A DNA stretch of 64,000 nucleotides, from contig JASANG010000883.1 in the NCBI GenBank assembly GCA_030248215.1, positions 243,974 through 307,973 of the forward strand. Direction: 5' to 3'. Shown one piece after another: positions 34,711 through 48,000 of this stretch (positions within the stretch are counted from its first letter, which is position 1; every line of letters starts with the position of its first letter). Below the pieces are notes generated by a model. That model had not been told where the DNA came from. It saw only the letters and a list, made by a program, of their open reading frames with translations, and did not search any database. This DNA is from Enoplolaimus lenunculus (Eukaryota > Nematoda > Enoplea > Enoplida > Thoracostomopsidae). The position numbers and the translations under genes are program-made.

Positions 34711-35144
34711 TTGCGATCGTATTATAATAGAAAGCCACCGAAGTTTTAAAATGCGTGTGGCTTCTAGCTCGCTTCGCTCGCGAGTTTAGGGGCTTCACCT
34801 CAAAACCCCTGTTTGCTCCGGTACTGGTCTAAATGAAAAAAATGCGTTCATCCTAAGCCTATGCTTAAGCCTAAACCTAAGCAAAAAAGTCTAAACTCTA
34901 ATTCTACACTATTGCAGTCGTGCCAGAAAAAGAATGGCCTTAAAAGTAACTTCATTCAAATGTGAATTATTTCATTTTTAGTGCTACGCAGGGTCACTCA
35001 AAATAGATCAGTAGAGAAGTGGTTCGTTTCTTGCTTGAGGAAAGAAGGCATCCACGGTGAGGTCAGCTCGCTTGGAACCTTTGACCCCTCAGAAAAGATT
35101 TAACCCAGATTACAAGCTTGTTAGTTGAACAACATATCCCTCTA

Positions 35145-35292
35145 AATTGTACTGTCCCTCAATAAAAATGGAGCCGAAAGGTGGATGTCTGTCCGTCCGC
35201 CCGAAACGAAACTCAGGAACGGCTGAACCGATTTTGATAAACTATTTTTGTTTGAAAGCCAATAATTATCCTGCGGTGTTAACGTCACAAAA
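35145..35292. repeat. Inverted copy of the GGACGGACAGAC repeat
   Basis: AAAATGGAGCCGAAAGGTGG, TGTCTGTCCGTCCGCCC and GGCTGAACCGATTTTGATAA match 28405-28545 in opposite orientation. Confidence 0.75.
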
Positions 35293-36480
35293 ACCATATT
35301 TACGCTAATAAATGAATCGAGTCTGAAACAAAATAAAACAAACTGATGTCTGTGAAATTTTGTCGTTTCTTTCATAAGACTTGAAACAAACAAACTATTA
35401 ATACAAATATATTTATGACCTCAAAATCACTGCAACCTTGCAGTGTATAATTTAAAATATAAAATAAAGAAATTATGTTTAAAATGTAATATGTTGGCTT
35501 GAAAAATTTTGTACGTTTGTGAATTTAGAAACGTTCGGTTTAAGCGGAAGTGATTGATCATTTGCCGATATACACACAAATTTCTGACCGCAGCGAGATA
35601 TAAATGAAAAAAACACCAGTAAAGTGTAGCGAAAAGCCAAAACGCAATTTTAGTACTAAATCTTAATGCAAAATTTTCAGTTTTGATCTTTGTTGGGGGA
35701 TGTACAGCTTTATTGTTGGTATAAAACCTTTGGTTGAATGTGATCATATTAATTAGCCAACGTGGTTGAAAATTTGCAATCCTAATATATTCCTCCCAAA
35801 ACCTTTTAAGAATATCTGTTAATTTGCGCATAATATATGCTGTCTCATCTTTATATATGATACAATCATTGCAAAAGCTGTAACGCTGCCCAAAATACGT
35901 ATGTGGAGTGTATTAGGTTAAATTACATAGATAAATCGTACAACAAAGTTACAGTTTGATAGATACCAGACAAACCTGTTTTTAACTGTGGCATTTTAAA
36001 GCTACGGTATATAAACACCTTAACATCTTTAGCTTTTCTAGAAAAGTAAAATGGAATCAGAAACGCTCTAAAAGCGACAAAACAAGTAATTTTCTGTTTC
36101 AAATTTAAATTTTATCTAAAATTCAAAATTTGATTTTTTTACTCAAAATCACTTTTAAGCTTTTTTGTTGTGTTTTTCTCATATTTCCTACAAAGAAGAC
36201 ATTTTCTGATTTTCTACTTTTTACATTATTGAACAGTCTACAAATGCGAGTTTTTGTAAAATCGAAACAAGGTTTTAGAAATGACCTTGTTTTTATGTTG
36301 ACACATATTGATTTATTATTTGAATTTCTTTGAATTTCTCAGCTCAAAAGCCGTAAATATGTATACATATATAGTTATGGGAAGCAACTCTTCGGTTCAA
36401 GAGTCAGAGGGTGGTGGGCCAATGTATAGCACAGGGGCTTCCAGTTTTCCGCGGACGAAAACTTTGACCAGTAGTGCAGC
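35293..36480. other. AT-rich intergenic DNA
   Basis: A 134-codon open frame on the minus strand (35427-35831) has no convincing domain and is not called a gene. No other feature supported. Confidence 0.45.
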
Positions 36481-36489
36481 GCAGTAACT

Positions 36490-37145
36490 CCTGTATGACG
36501 GCCAAATTTTCCGCTGTTTTGGTAGGAAAATTAAAAAGCATAAGTGCGGCTGGGGAAACTGAAAAATTCAAACGACTAGATATTTCCATGTTTGGTAGGA
36601 AATTTAGAGGTACAGGCGAGGTTCGGAAACCTGGAAAACTGGAAAAGTTAAACGTATAGGGTTTTTCCAAGTCTGGTTTGGAAGGAACACTTTAAATGGT
36701 TTGGCTGGAACATTGAGATGTGTGGTTTGGGTCGAAAAACGGGAAAAGTGGAAACGTGTAAAATTCAAGCGTAGGGCTTAGGTTTTGGTTGCAAAACGGG
36801 AAAAGTGGAAAATTTTAATACATAGATTGGTTGGTAGTAAAAATATGAAGTATAGGTTTTTGGTTGGAAAACGGGAAAAGTGGAAAATTAAAATGCCTAG
36901 ATTTCCTCTTGGTTGGTAAGAAATATCTGAAGCATAGGTTTTGGTTAGAAGACGGGAAAATTTAAACGCCTAGATTTTCCCTTGGTTGGTAGGGAAAATC
37001 TGTAGTGTAAAGTTTGTTTGGAAAACGGGAAAACTGGAAAATTAAAATGCCTGCATTTTCCCTTAAGCTTTTAAAATTTCCACTGTTCCCGTTTTCCAAA
37101 CAAGCATTGCACTATAGATTTTCCCTACCGAACCAGGGAATACGG
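36490..37145. repeat. Degenerate GGAAAACGGGAAAAGTGGAA tandem/foldback region
   Basis: Irregular copies of a unit with GGAAAACGGGAAAAGTGG, AAATGCCTAGATTTTCCC and TTGGTTGGTAGG. The last part (37050-37145) repeats it inverted (TTCCCGTTTTCCAAAC), so the end can fold back. Confidence 0.75.
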
Positions 37146-37286
37146 ACAGCCGAAACCCGTACATGCTCATAGTTAAAATATTTCAGCTCCCACTAGCTTT
37201 TTCAGCCGGCTACAGGCCTGTACCAAGGCTCATATATGCAACGAAATCCGAAGAAAATATACGTATCAAACCTTACTATAAATAGA

Positions 37287-37557
37287 TTAACCGTTTCTCA
37301 CATGAATATTTTCTATTTCCCCTGAGACCTACTTTTATGCTAGGATTCGAACTCCGGTGACTGGAGTGGGAGGCGTATACCATCAACACTCAGCTATAAG
37401 AGCTTGACGCTCGAGCCCGAGGGGGCTGTCACGTCTTACGGTGATTTACTACTATGTATACGTGTTGCAATTGTTAAACACGGTGCGATACACATTATTT
37501 AACGTATATATACTGCGATTAGTTGCCTATAGGCAACTCAATGTGAGAAGGGGTTAA
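37287..37557. mobile_element. piggyBac-type MITE (family E), copy 4
   Basis: TTAACCGTTTCTCACATG left, CAATGTGAGAAGGGGTTAA right, intact TTAA at both sides. Minus strand tRNA-like block TATAGCTGAGTG and GGAGTTCGAATCC. Very close to copies 1 and 5. Confidence 0.85.
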
Positions 37558-37905
37558 GCTATTAACGCTTTAAAGTAACTTTAAGCAATTAAAATGTAAT
37601 TCGCTACCACAGGAGGAATCAAAGTTGTCGCTTTGACCTAACCCCCCAATCAGGGATTGAAACCAAGATTTGGTATTAGGGATTAGCACTAAAATGGCGT
37701 TCAGCTTCTACGTCGCTCGCTTATTTTTTCTACTGTATATTATATCTCGTGCACCCCCAGTTAAAAATACATGAAACACGCTGTTTCACCTTCAAATCGC
37801 TTATATTTTCCCTGGTAACAACGGATATTTACGCGATGATTTAATTGTAACTTTGGGCCCTCACTAAAAACTCTCTACCATTATTTTAAAAGCCGACAAA
37901 AGTTG

Positions 37906-38040
37906 ACCAACGTAAAGAACAGGGGCGGAACAGTATTATAAGCATATTCCTAAGCCACGCTAAAAATAGTCTAAATCTTAAGCTTACTCCATTTCAGTCG
38001 CACAGAAAAACATTCCGCCCCTGATCTGTACATGAGCACA
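37906..38040. repeat. Short MITE family C1 copy
   Basis: Ends GACCAACGTAAAGAACAGGGG and CCGCCCCTGATCTGTACATG, 135 bp, with few hexamers left (internally deleted). Confidence 0.75.
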
Positions 38041-38054
38041 AAAGTGACCGGAAG

Positions 38055-38225
38055 CTAAAAAAATAATTTCTAATCCATTACAGTCTTTTAATACAGCTGT
38101 CAAATATTGTACTCGCTGATAAGAATCAGTGAATTTTTCGATTTGAATGCAGTCGTGATTTAAGAAAGAGTCAATCTTTTGTGTAATTTTTAAACTTTGT
38201 AACAATTTTTTATTGATTTTAGCCT
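38055..38225 (-). other. Open stretch of coding-like composition, unassigned
   Basis: Minus strand reads about 50 open codons including KITQKIDSFLNHDCIQIEKF and YLTAVLKDC. The hydrophobic spacing could form helices, but no acceptor, donor or family is convincing. Could be an exon of an unknown gene or a relic. Confidence 0.25.
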
Positions 38226-38413
38226 TTATATAACACGAATCTTTAGAAAAGACATCATAGAAACAGCGTTGATTTGTGGCCAGTGAAGTGAATACCTGTG
38301 AGAAGGAATGGTGTTGATATTACAGAAAAGAGGCTTCAGAAATTGATAACTCAGATGTATTTCATCCTTCGTCCTAAAGCTTCTGATACCGGGGCCTAAA
38401 GTTGTGGCTATTA

Positions 38414-38664
38414 CACTGTAAATTCCAATGAGCTGATCAATCAATTCAAGTAGCGATTTGGTTTTTTTTAATTAATATCAGTAATTATTAACTCACTATG
38501 AGTTGAGTTAGTTCTCACTCTGAGCTCAGAGCTGAGTTGGTGAGTTGATTAATTAACTTAGAACAAATTCAATTAACTCAAGATTCTGAGTTTTGATTGT
38601 CCTAACTCCGACTGACTAGTTCAACTCACTCTGAGTTAAAATCAACTCACTGAAATTTACAGTG
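38414..38664. repeat. MITE family A (full copy)
   Basis: CACTGTAAATTCCAATGAG to TGAAATTTACAGTG, 251 bp, TA on both sides. Confidence 0.9.
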
Positions 38665-38678
38665 TAGAATTTATACTG

Positions 38679-39096
38679 CACTGTAAATTCCAGTAAGTGT
38701 GGGACTGTAATAGAGTAAGCTTAAGCTTTAGAGTATTTTTTGCTTGGCTTAGGCTTAGGCTGAGGTTTTGGAATATGCTCATTTCTATGCTTAGCATTTG
38801 GCTCTAAGCTTAAACATGCTTAAGTATAATACTGTTCCGCTCCTTTTCTTTTTAGATTGGCCGTTAATTTTAACTCAGAAAAGAGTTGAATGACTGAGTC
38901 TTAGTTATGACAATCAGAACTCATGATTTGATTTAAAACTCATTCTGATTTAATTAAGCAACTTTCACGGAATCAACTCAACTTAAAATGAGAATCAGCT
39001 CAACTCAGAGTGAATTAAAGTTAGCTTTTATTAACTCAGAAATAAACTATCTATTCGTCTGTGAGTTGATTAATTAACTCATTGGAATTTACAGTG
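38679..39096. repeat. MITE family A interrupted by a family C1 element
   Basis: The outer element runs CACTGTAAATTCCAGTAAG to TTGGAATTTACAGTG. Inside, from about 38698 to 38872, sits a C1 segment (GGGACTGTAATAGAGTAAGC, GGCTTAGGCTTAGGC, CTTTTCTTTTTAGATTGGCC). This shows C1 moved after A. Confidence 0.85.
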
Positions 39097-39109
39097 TGTC
39101 TGAATTTTT

Positions 39110-39690
39110 TACATTGCTTTTTGCAGCGTGCAACCGGAGATAGACAAACCCGGAGCCGGAACCGGATATCGCCAGATTTTGCCGGAATCGAAGGTGAAAC
39201 AAAACTATGTAGCAAAAATATTGGCAACTATTTGCTTGTGTTAGAATCTAAAAATATTAAACAAAATTGTTTTAGGATACGTTTACGAAAACAATCGACA
39301 ATAAAAGTTTTTAAAATTGCGTCAAAGTTTGGTACAAACAAACTCAATAAAATGCGCTATTTTATAAGTAACAAAAATTTCAGTACCGGAATTACCGGAA
39401 CTTCCGGTAAAAATTGTACCTGATGGAGCTCGAGATCGATTTTGTTCAGGAACTGAGGCATACTTCCTGTTGTACCGTGTGATTTTGCAATTGACACAAA
39501 GTTTAACAAGGTAAGACTTTATGAATGCGCTTTGACACTTGTGTTTCAGTTCAAAAGCAGAAACAAACTATATCAGTGTGGAACGTTGGGTGAAAAAATA
39601 CCGGATCCGGACGCCAACATTTTTTGCTGAAATCGAAGATGGGTCAAAAATGGGTATATAAAATGTATGCTGAATTTGTTGCATAATTTT
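39110..39690. other. CCGGA-rich repeat remnants
   Basis: GTGCAACCGGAGATAGAC, GAGCCGGAACCGGATATC and later ATACCGGATCCGGACGCC point to decayed family D or related elements. The open frame 39082-39423 is part of this repeat. Confidence 0.5.
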
Positions 39691-39694
39691 AAAT

Positions 39695-40046
39695 AGGGCA
39701 GCCAGAACAGTACCGGATCGGTTTCCGACGGGGTTGTAAGAGTCAGTTTAACCTTTAGACTAACTATTTTGCTTAGGCTTAGGTTTAAGGCTTAAGCTTG
39801 GGAATAGGCTTATCCTTTTCCTTAGAGGGGCCATGGAAATATCAGGGGCGGAACGTTTTTCTGTGGGACTGCAATACAGTAAAGCTTAAGCTTTAGACTA
39901 ATTTTTTTGCATGGCTTAGGTTTAGGCTTAGGCTTAGGAATGTGCCTAATCCTGTTTCGCCGATGTTCTTTACATTGCCCGCTTAGGCTTAGGTTTAGGA
40001 ATATGCATATACTACTGTTCCGGCCGTGTTCTATACATGGGCCCCT
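39695..40046. repeat. Two overlapping or nested family C1 elements
   Basis: Between about 39826 and 39985 is a C1 copy (GCCATGGAAATATCAGGGGC to GATGTTCTTTACATTGCCC) lying inside another C1 copy that ends GTGTTCTATACATGGGCCC at 40046. TTAGGCTTAGG words in both. Confidence 0.7.
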
Positions 40047-41703
40047 CAAACGAAAGTCAAAATCTATAGCCGGAGGTCAATGAATTTTGAAAGAGCCAGA
40101 TGAGCAGGAAAATATTGGTTCTTTAAAAGTATTCAATTTGCTTTATTTTATAATATGTAATCTACATTCTACATCGTGTAGCTTACAACTTGGCTTGAAG
40201 CTATTGTTTGAAAAAACCTGCGTAATTTAAGCTTTCAATATTTAGATTAAAGTTTTCAAACAAACTTTAAAATGTAGGTACAACATTTATAGAAAAGATC
40301 TGACGAAATTCATCATCGAATTGAGGTTGATTTTCAGCCGGATTCCGAACTACGAAATCTTCATATTTACCTTTTTGCTAATGCAAGTGAGAGAAATTGT
40401 TATTTTCATTTAAAACAAGAATTATCACTGCATAAATCGTGTTTTTATTTTAAGCGCATAAAAAGTGAGTGAAGTACTAAAACAAAAAATGATACGACAC
40501 TCGTAGCCATTGCGTTTAGCGGGACAAACCAAAAATAAGTTTAATAGTTGAAAATATAATTTTACATTACCACAAACAAAGGTATAAAATCCCGCTTCTG
40601 CAGAAAATCGACCTCCGGCTTCGGTAGATTTTGTTAACAAGGGTCCTAAAATTTTGGTACTGAAACTTTTAGTTTTAGCAAAATTGTATCGTTCGGTGAG
40701 TTTCGCTGTAAGTTTATGTCAAATTTAGTAGAAGTTGTACAAATTCTTAAAACTTAATCCAAAACACCACTGTTGACAAAGCTGTATAGATCTGTCTGTT
40801 AAAATTAGCAAATTAAATTACCTTTTTAGCATTTAAATCAGGCTTTGGTTTTTGTCACGTCCAATTGCACATTGACATATACATTAAGTATGTCAATTCT
40901 AGTCGAATAAAGACTTGTCTACCAAAAACGTTTGGAACGTCAATATGTTCTAAGTTAAGCAGCACCATATAGAGCCCTTCACGAAAATTTTGCTGCGGAT
41001 GCGGTGGGGCTCGAACCAACGACGAACGGGAGGCAATCGGTTTTTCGCTGCAGTCGTACTGCGTGTAGAAAAAATGGTCAGCTCGCACAACATTCCCACG
41101 GGACTAGGGCAACTTTAAGCTTGCCTAAATAAGCTCAATATACTTCAAAATATTCCCATTTCACTGCCTTAAACATCGAAAGATCTTTTCGCTCATTAGC
41201 AAAACACGTACGAGATTTACTGTTTTGTTACTGATCACATTAATATACAATAATTGTACATATATACATGCCATACCGCACTACGCTGGGAATTTTGCTG
41301 TTTTATTAATACGTTTTTTGCCAGCTCGGTATTTCCCATTTTGACCAACCCAGACTTTTGAAACATCCACTCAATTGTTCTACAAGTAAACTCCTCGTGA
41401 TCGCAAAAAAAATCACCAATACCTATTCAAATATGAGCATATATAACAGCAATTTCCACTTGTGGCGAAATTCCCTGCGTTGCAATAAGACTAGTTTAAT
41501 ACAGTCTGACTTTCAAGCTCAAGCAGAGTCTTCACTTACATAATTACTTACATGCACCGGAACCATAAATATCGTAATCTCAACAGCCAATATTAATTTG
41601 AGCATCATGCCCATTGCAAAACTGGCGTGGTGCTTAGAGATCGGGAGGCTAATATATATCGTTAGGCTTAAGTTTAGGAATAGGTTCAGGCTTAGGTTTA
41701 GGA
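40047..41703. other. Intergenic DNA downstream of BCAS3
   Basis: Mostly AT-rich with no exon. On the minus strand at about 40990-41080 the string GTTGGTTCGAGCCCCACC is a B-box-like match and the neighbourhood may be a tRNA-derived relic, but no full cloverleaf could be drawn. Confidence 0.45.
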
Positions 41704-41972
41704 TTAACCCTTTCTCACATGAATATTTTTTATTTCCCATGAGACCTACTTTTATGCTAGGATTCGAACTCCAGTGACTGGAGTGGGAGGCGTATACCAA
41801 CACCACTCAGGTATAGGAGCTTGACGCTCGAGCCCGAGGGGGCTCTCGCGTCTTGTGCTGATTTAGTACTATGTATACGTGTTGCAATTGTTAAACACGG
41901 TGCGATATATTATTTAACCTATATACACTGCGCTGAGTTGCCTATAGGCAACTCAATGTGAGAAGTGGTTAA
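41704..41972. mobile_element. piggyBac-type MITE (family E), copy 5
   Basis: TTAACCCTTTCTCACATG left, CAATGTGAGAAGTGGTTAA right. Minus-strand tRNA-like block as in copies 1 and 4. It lies 43 bp past the BCAS3 stop, so it may form part of the BCAS3 3' UTR. Confidence 0.85.
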
Positions 41973-42014
41973 GATTAGCACTAGTGAGAAGACCCTTATA
42001 GTTACCATGAGATT

Positions 42015-45000
42015 TTAACAATCAAGTGCTGGCAAAAACAACAGACTAGTTGTATCATTGCTTGAGCTTGATTTTCTTGACGATGTAGACAATGGTGCGG
42101 CTCCATCAGAATTCAACTCATCTGCTACTAGCACACCCCCATCATACTGATCTTCATTAACATCGATATTCCAAGGCCCACCCATAGAAGTCTCCCCAGC
42201 TTCAAGACTAGCATTATTTAAATCACAGCGCGACCTTTCTGCATTTAAATTGTAATCCGGACGTGAGTTGTCTGAACGTCGATTTACACCGGTTATTTCG
42301 TTATCACGGCTTCCACCAGCTGTCGAACTATCGATAATATCTGTGCATAAAATTACAATACGTTCGCGTCAAACAATACAATTCAACTTTAACGCCAAAG
42401 ATGACAGCAAAAACAGAAAAGCAGCGGTCAAACGCAATTCCGATTGTGATTCAAAACCACTTTCGATTTTGATTGCAGATGTAACCGTATCGGAATCGTA
42501 ATTTTCAAAGTTTATAATATATATACTGTATTACGTTTCGTAACAACCGGTAATCACAATTTATCGAGAGACTCTGTGACTCAATTTGCAGTAGCACGAC
42601 TGGATTATAATTTTAACAAGACTATGCATCTGGGTTCATTTTGTGTAGAATAGAATGTACTCAGCGCGTGTTGTATTATTAGCTTATTGCAGCATATTTG
42701 GAACTTAGACTAAAGTAACTTCGATTATGTTCTAGATACCTATATTTGCTCCGTTTCAAATGGTGACTACCGTCTGATAATGAGGGAGCAGGGCAAAAAC
42801 ACAGCGCAGGCTAGAACATTTGGTAGCATGCCGAAACCAATTATTTGGATGCAATTGTCTAAGAGTGATCATACAATCCTGGTTATAGTTAGTAACTTAC
42901 CAAACGGGCTCAAATCACCTGTTGCAGACTGTATTGTGCCTATGGACGAATCGCGAAACTCCTGCTCGTTTAGAAAATCTTCAACCATTGCCTCTGCAAT
43001 ACGACGCCGTATAAGCGAAACTCCGCTGTCGTCACTTGCTGAACTTAGCCTCTGGCCAATTTCCACAATCGCTTGCGAGGTTTGGTTTCCAACTGCAGCA
43101 TCGACCCCAAAATAATCCGTATCCGACCAACTATTACATACTTCAACGGTAGTCAGTGTTGGTGATCGTCTTTCAAAATATTTTCCTACAACAATAATAC
43201 TATAGAAACGTCTGTTTAGATTATTTTAAAAACAAAATGAAAAATAAAGTTGAACAACCTTTCTGATTTTGAAATTCGTTCGGACGTATATCCAGATAAG
43301 GATCGGAAGGGCTCGCCCCGCCCAGCATCTTACACAGAATAACTTGAATTGGCGATTGACTTTTTTGATGCATCTTTTCAGCTGTTGCTTTTGTTCTGCC
43401 AAATTCCATAATAGAAGACATGTTAGTATATACTGAATCATATGACTTTTTGCTGTAAGAATTTCACTAAATTGCATTTTTGCAATTGGCGGAAGGCATT
43501 CGGCACACATGTTAACCAGAAGTACGAACGGCGGCTATGGAGAACTCGGTCCCTTAGCAAACCCTAAGTATACGATGTTATATGCAGAACTGAATGCACT
43601 CCACACACATGAATTCGTATGCACTTCAAGCTAGAACAAGGGCTCACAATATGCGCCTTTGTCATTTTTCAATTCTCAAACAAAACACGGTCCAATTAAA
43701 GAACCAGTATTAGACAAACTATGAACGTTTATGTGATTGAGCGTGAATCTAAGTCTCAGCATAACTAAAATCTCTAAAGTTTACAACTTTATGCAGAACA
43801 CTAAAGGACGCCAATATTAGCAGGGCCTACCTTTATTTACAGCGTTTCCATCAATCACAACCGGAACATGTTGCATCAGAGAATGTCGTCCACCACTACT
43901 AGACAATGTGCCACTGGATGCACCGGGAGAGTTCGACTTTGAACCATACATTCTAAAAACAAAACTCATGAAAATGTACAGAAAATCATACGAAATAATG
44001 CAAAATTTAAGTAAGTACGTTTTTGGATAGTTGTTTACTGCACTTAACATTACGAATTCTTAATTTAATTCATAGCGAAAGCCACCCAGTGTTTATAATA
44101 TCACAGTATCACATTCTTAGGTTTAGGCTCACGTTTAGGTTGTCTTAAGCTTATTTTCAAGCTAAAGCTTCTGTTGTGGCTCAGTTCATAATGTACAGGT
44201 GGAAACTTTGTGGGAAATCTTTATGTGAATGGGGTGGGGAGTAAACAATTACCCACTCCTGCGTTGAAATTGCAAACCATACCTTATGCCAGACTGAAAT
44301 TTTCGGCAGAAAGTTTCATACTTTCCACAAAATTTACCTCTATATTTCAACTCCAGGAAACAATCCAAAACAATAAACCGTATAACTCACTGTTGCGCAG
44401 AGTTTGGTCCACAGTCAGTAGGAACGATTAAATTCGGTGAAGACTGCATATATGTTTTGAACGTGAACTGTGGCCCCATCCATAACCTTCGACTTGGACC
44501 AAGATAAGTTGACACTTCAACCTAAAAGGCAAAATTCCAATAAATAGTATAATTATAATACTTCACACTTTTCTTTTAGTTGGTAAAAAATACAATGTCA
44601 AACCTGTATAAACGTATGACAATTATATGAAAATGAATAATATTGTGCAGATATATTACTTTGTTTCAAATAAACGTATCTGTAAAACATTTGCCAGACG
44701 GAATGTTTTACTTTAATTTTAGGCACCAAGTTAGCTTACGCTTAAGAAATGCGGCAGGGTATGTGATACTTTATAGTCAATCATTCAATTCTAGCTTCGA
44801 ACACTCTGCGACATACAAAATCCACAATGATAAACCTTACGTTTGATATCCAATCAATAGGAGTATCCACATTGCTTGTTTCCTTCGCTTTTTTGTCACT
44901 ACGCAATTTTTTGTTCCCTAAAATAACGTTTAAATCCTTTTAAACTTTGAGTCTGAAGCTTTAAAATATTGTTGTAACAATTTTAAAAATGTATATTTTT

Positions 45001-48000
45001 TGCTCTTTAATATTGGTTATGGAACCAAATCTTTTTCCGTTCATTTAAAACACTTTGCCACGATTAAATTGCATTATACAACGGCACCATGCTGCAGACT
45101 TAACGATTCGTGTCTCTCTTGATATTTTCACGAGGACTTCCGTCAGCTTGAACCTGGTTGTATCTTTATTCGTTATGTTCCCTTGTGCTAACTGTTATGC
45201 AATATTCACTCTAGGGATCGTATTTTAATCTAAAAATTTCTAGTTTGTTATACGCTTAAAAGGATACATTACACACAGAGGTTGCATGACATTCACACAC
45301 TGCGAAAAATGTGGGTGGCACCAAATTTGGAGGCAGACCAAAAGTGAGGGCACTCGGATGTGTGGATCAAGAAACCCCACTTCTTTCCCTGCACCGAGGA
45401 GAGCCTAACGAAATACACTTCTATACATAAAAGAATATTTTGAAAACTTCACAAGTGTTGTTGGCAGTATGAAATACAATATTTCAATTGCTAAATATCG
45501 TCTAAGAGAACAAACTGACTGTCAACAAACCGCAAACCAGGCTTGTCAGAATCCAAAATAACGAAACTTAAAACTAAACCCAATTTTAATTCTTTAATCA
45601 TTAGTCTAAAACAGCAGTAACAAACTACCAACGATTCCAACTTACGCACCCTCGCTACTAGATTTGGCACGATTAGTCCTGTCATTCAGGGACAATCCAC
45701 CAGTTGTAACATCAGTGGCAAAAATTCGCCTGGATGCCGGTTTACGACGCTGCGCCACAGCATCTGTCACTTGCAACAGAAGATGATCTGTGTGCAATGG
45801 TGGAACCAGTGGTGAATCCAAATTTGTTCTGAAGAAAACAACAGTATGTAAACAAAACTTTAAAAATATGTTTATATATACAAAGTAGCAGTTACGCCGA
45901 AAAATTATATAGTTTACGCAATAATGTTTCTCATATCGCCATCAATTCAATTTAAAGACACAAGGAAATTAAAAAAGTCACAACAAAAACGCGCTTAAAC
46001 CTCACAAAATCAAAGCAAATTCAGAAAATTCACAAAACTATCGGAAATCAAGAACATTTACAGAACAGGAAAAAATAAAAAACACAAAACTTTAGAAAAT
46101 AAATGTCACAAAGAGGAGCAAATACAAAAATTCACAAACAGTTTCTAAAAACTTTATTACAAACTCTTTGTCATATGAATCTAACGATATATCAATCACC
46201 GTAACAGTGTCCATTTGGCAACTGCGTGCGAAGACACTTTAAACTTCGATTCGTCTGTTACACGTTCTTGTTGCTGAGTAAGGGCACCTGAGCTGCTACC
46301 GATACCACCCGTAGTTGTTATACCCAGAGACGTACAATCTTGCCGTTCACGCACAGGGGCAGACACTACCGAAACAGATAGTGGAACCGGTTCCAGAACG
46401 AACGCATACTCAACCAACTGTCCAAAACTGTTGATCAAAAATAAATTCTCGGACAAGCATATTTGATCTGAAATCGGCAAAATAATAGCTAAGTTTTCAT
46501 ATGCTAAACAACTAAAAATAGGAAAACCCTTCAGAAAATCTGCCTACGGCGCTGGCAACCTCCGAAGTTCCTATTTTTCGGATTTTAGTAATTAAAAGTA
46601 CTATTTTAGGCTAACTTCGTATCCTACTTATACTGGCGTTAAGCATATATTAATTTTTAAGTTTTAAAACTAAACTTTCAAATAAAGTTTATACATCAAT
46701 GAATAAATCTCAATCTGTGCATTCAGATGGTACACTCAAATTGTAATAACAATAACGTTTTGCTCAGGCAAACCAAACACATCACTCACACAAACCAACA
46801 CAATTAGTTGTAAAATCCACACCCAAATAAAACGTAAAATTACCAACGTGGATACAGAAAATTGTTTTGTTTTGCTGTTGCTACAAATTATATTCTTTCT
46901 TAGTGAACCAAAGAATAGATAAATTGCAGAAATTGACATGCCTCTCTACCGTAATTAATTTCAGTTTATTATTTTTCAAAATTTACCACAACCAAAAAAG
47001 GTAAAACTATCATACACCCTGCAGTAGTCAGGAATTCAACGGATTCCGTAAAATACCATCTGTTGCGCTTACCAGGCCATTTCTTCCCAGATAAAAACGT
47101 TTCGCTCCGTGGAACTTGAATTCGCGTCGGAGAGTCATTAGCGTGGGCTAGACCCCTTGGCGCAGCCCAGCACCCAGCAATTAACCCATACGGATGCGTA
47201 TGATTCTTCCTCGCCGTCATACTGGGCCAATTTCTGGGGGTAGGTGTCTGATGATCAAAAGTCCCTACAGGATGTGACAGTTGTTGTTGCTTCAAGGGGT
47301 CGCAGATGCCGTTTTGCTGCTGTGAGGTGTTGAAGTACTTTGAATTGTTCGTTCCTGTGATCTGCGATTGTGAACCGTATCTGAACAATTAGAACCTTTT
47401 ACAAAATCTGTGTTGCCACCGAAAATATATACTCCAATTCTCAATATTTCAGTTCCTTCAATTAAAAAGCATAACCAGCTCATAAAATAAACCCAAAACA
47501 AACATAACGCGTTTTGAAACGGCTCAGTATTGGCAAGAATCGACTGAATATTCGATTCCAGATAAATATTCGGCAAATACTCACCTGTGTATCCAGTTCC
47601 GGTATAAATCCACCTGATATGGGATTTGCGATTGTCGTTCCAAATAATATAAAACTGTTTTTATATGCGAGAATACTAACCAGTTTGCTGCGAATGCATT
47701 CCCCGACAACATAAGAAGATAAAGTTTTCGACCATGAAGCAAAATGAAAAATCCCAGCCAAAACATTAATTATAACTTGCAAACAGTTTTGCACGACTCA
47801 AATACTACTAACAACGCGCAAATTTAGGTGTTATAATCGGTTAACATTCGGTTCCGGTAAAACATTCACTGTTCGGGTTACGGTTCCATTATCTAGTGAA
47901 ATAATATAAGGTAGTTCCCAAGTGTTGGAGACGACGAGCTTACCTTTGCACGCTACTAGAATTTTCAGCTACAGATCCCAATAGTGGTATCCCTTGGAAT

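Noticed and set aside
35427-35831. 134-codon minus-strand frame with LKRFWEEYIRIANFQPRW, faintly like the tail of BEL/Pao integrases
   Set aside because: Similarity is limited to about 20 residues, the rest is AT-driven composition, and no repeats of an LTR element flank it. At most a very old fossil fragment.
39082-39423. 113-codon plus-strand frame
   Set aside because: Starts inside a family A MITE and runs through CCGGA-rich repeat DNA.
40855-41088. Possible tRNA gene on the minus strand (GTTGGTTCGAGCCCCACC)
   Set aside because: Only the T-arm-like part fits; no D arm, anticodon arm or matching acceptor stem could be drawn.
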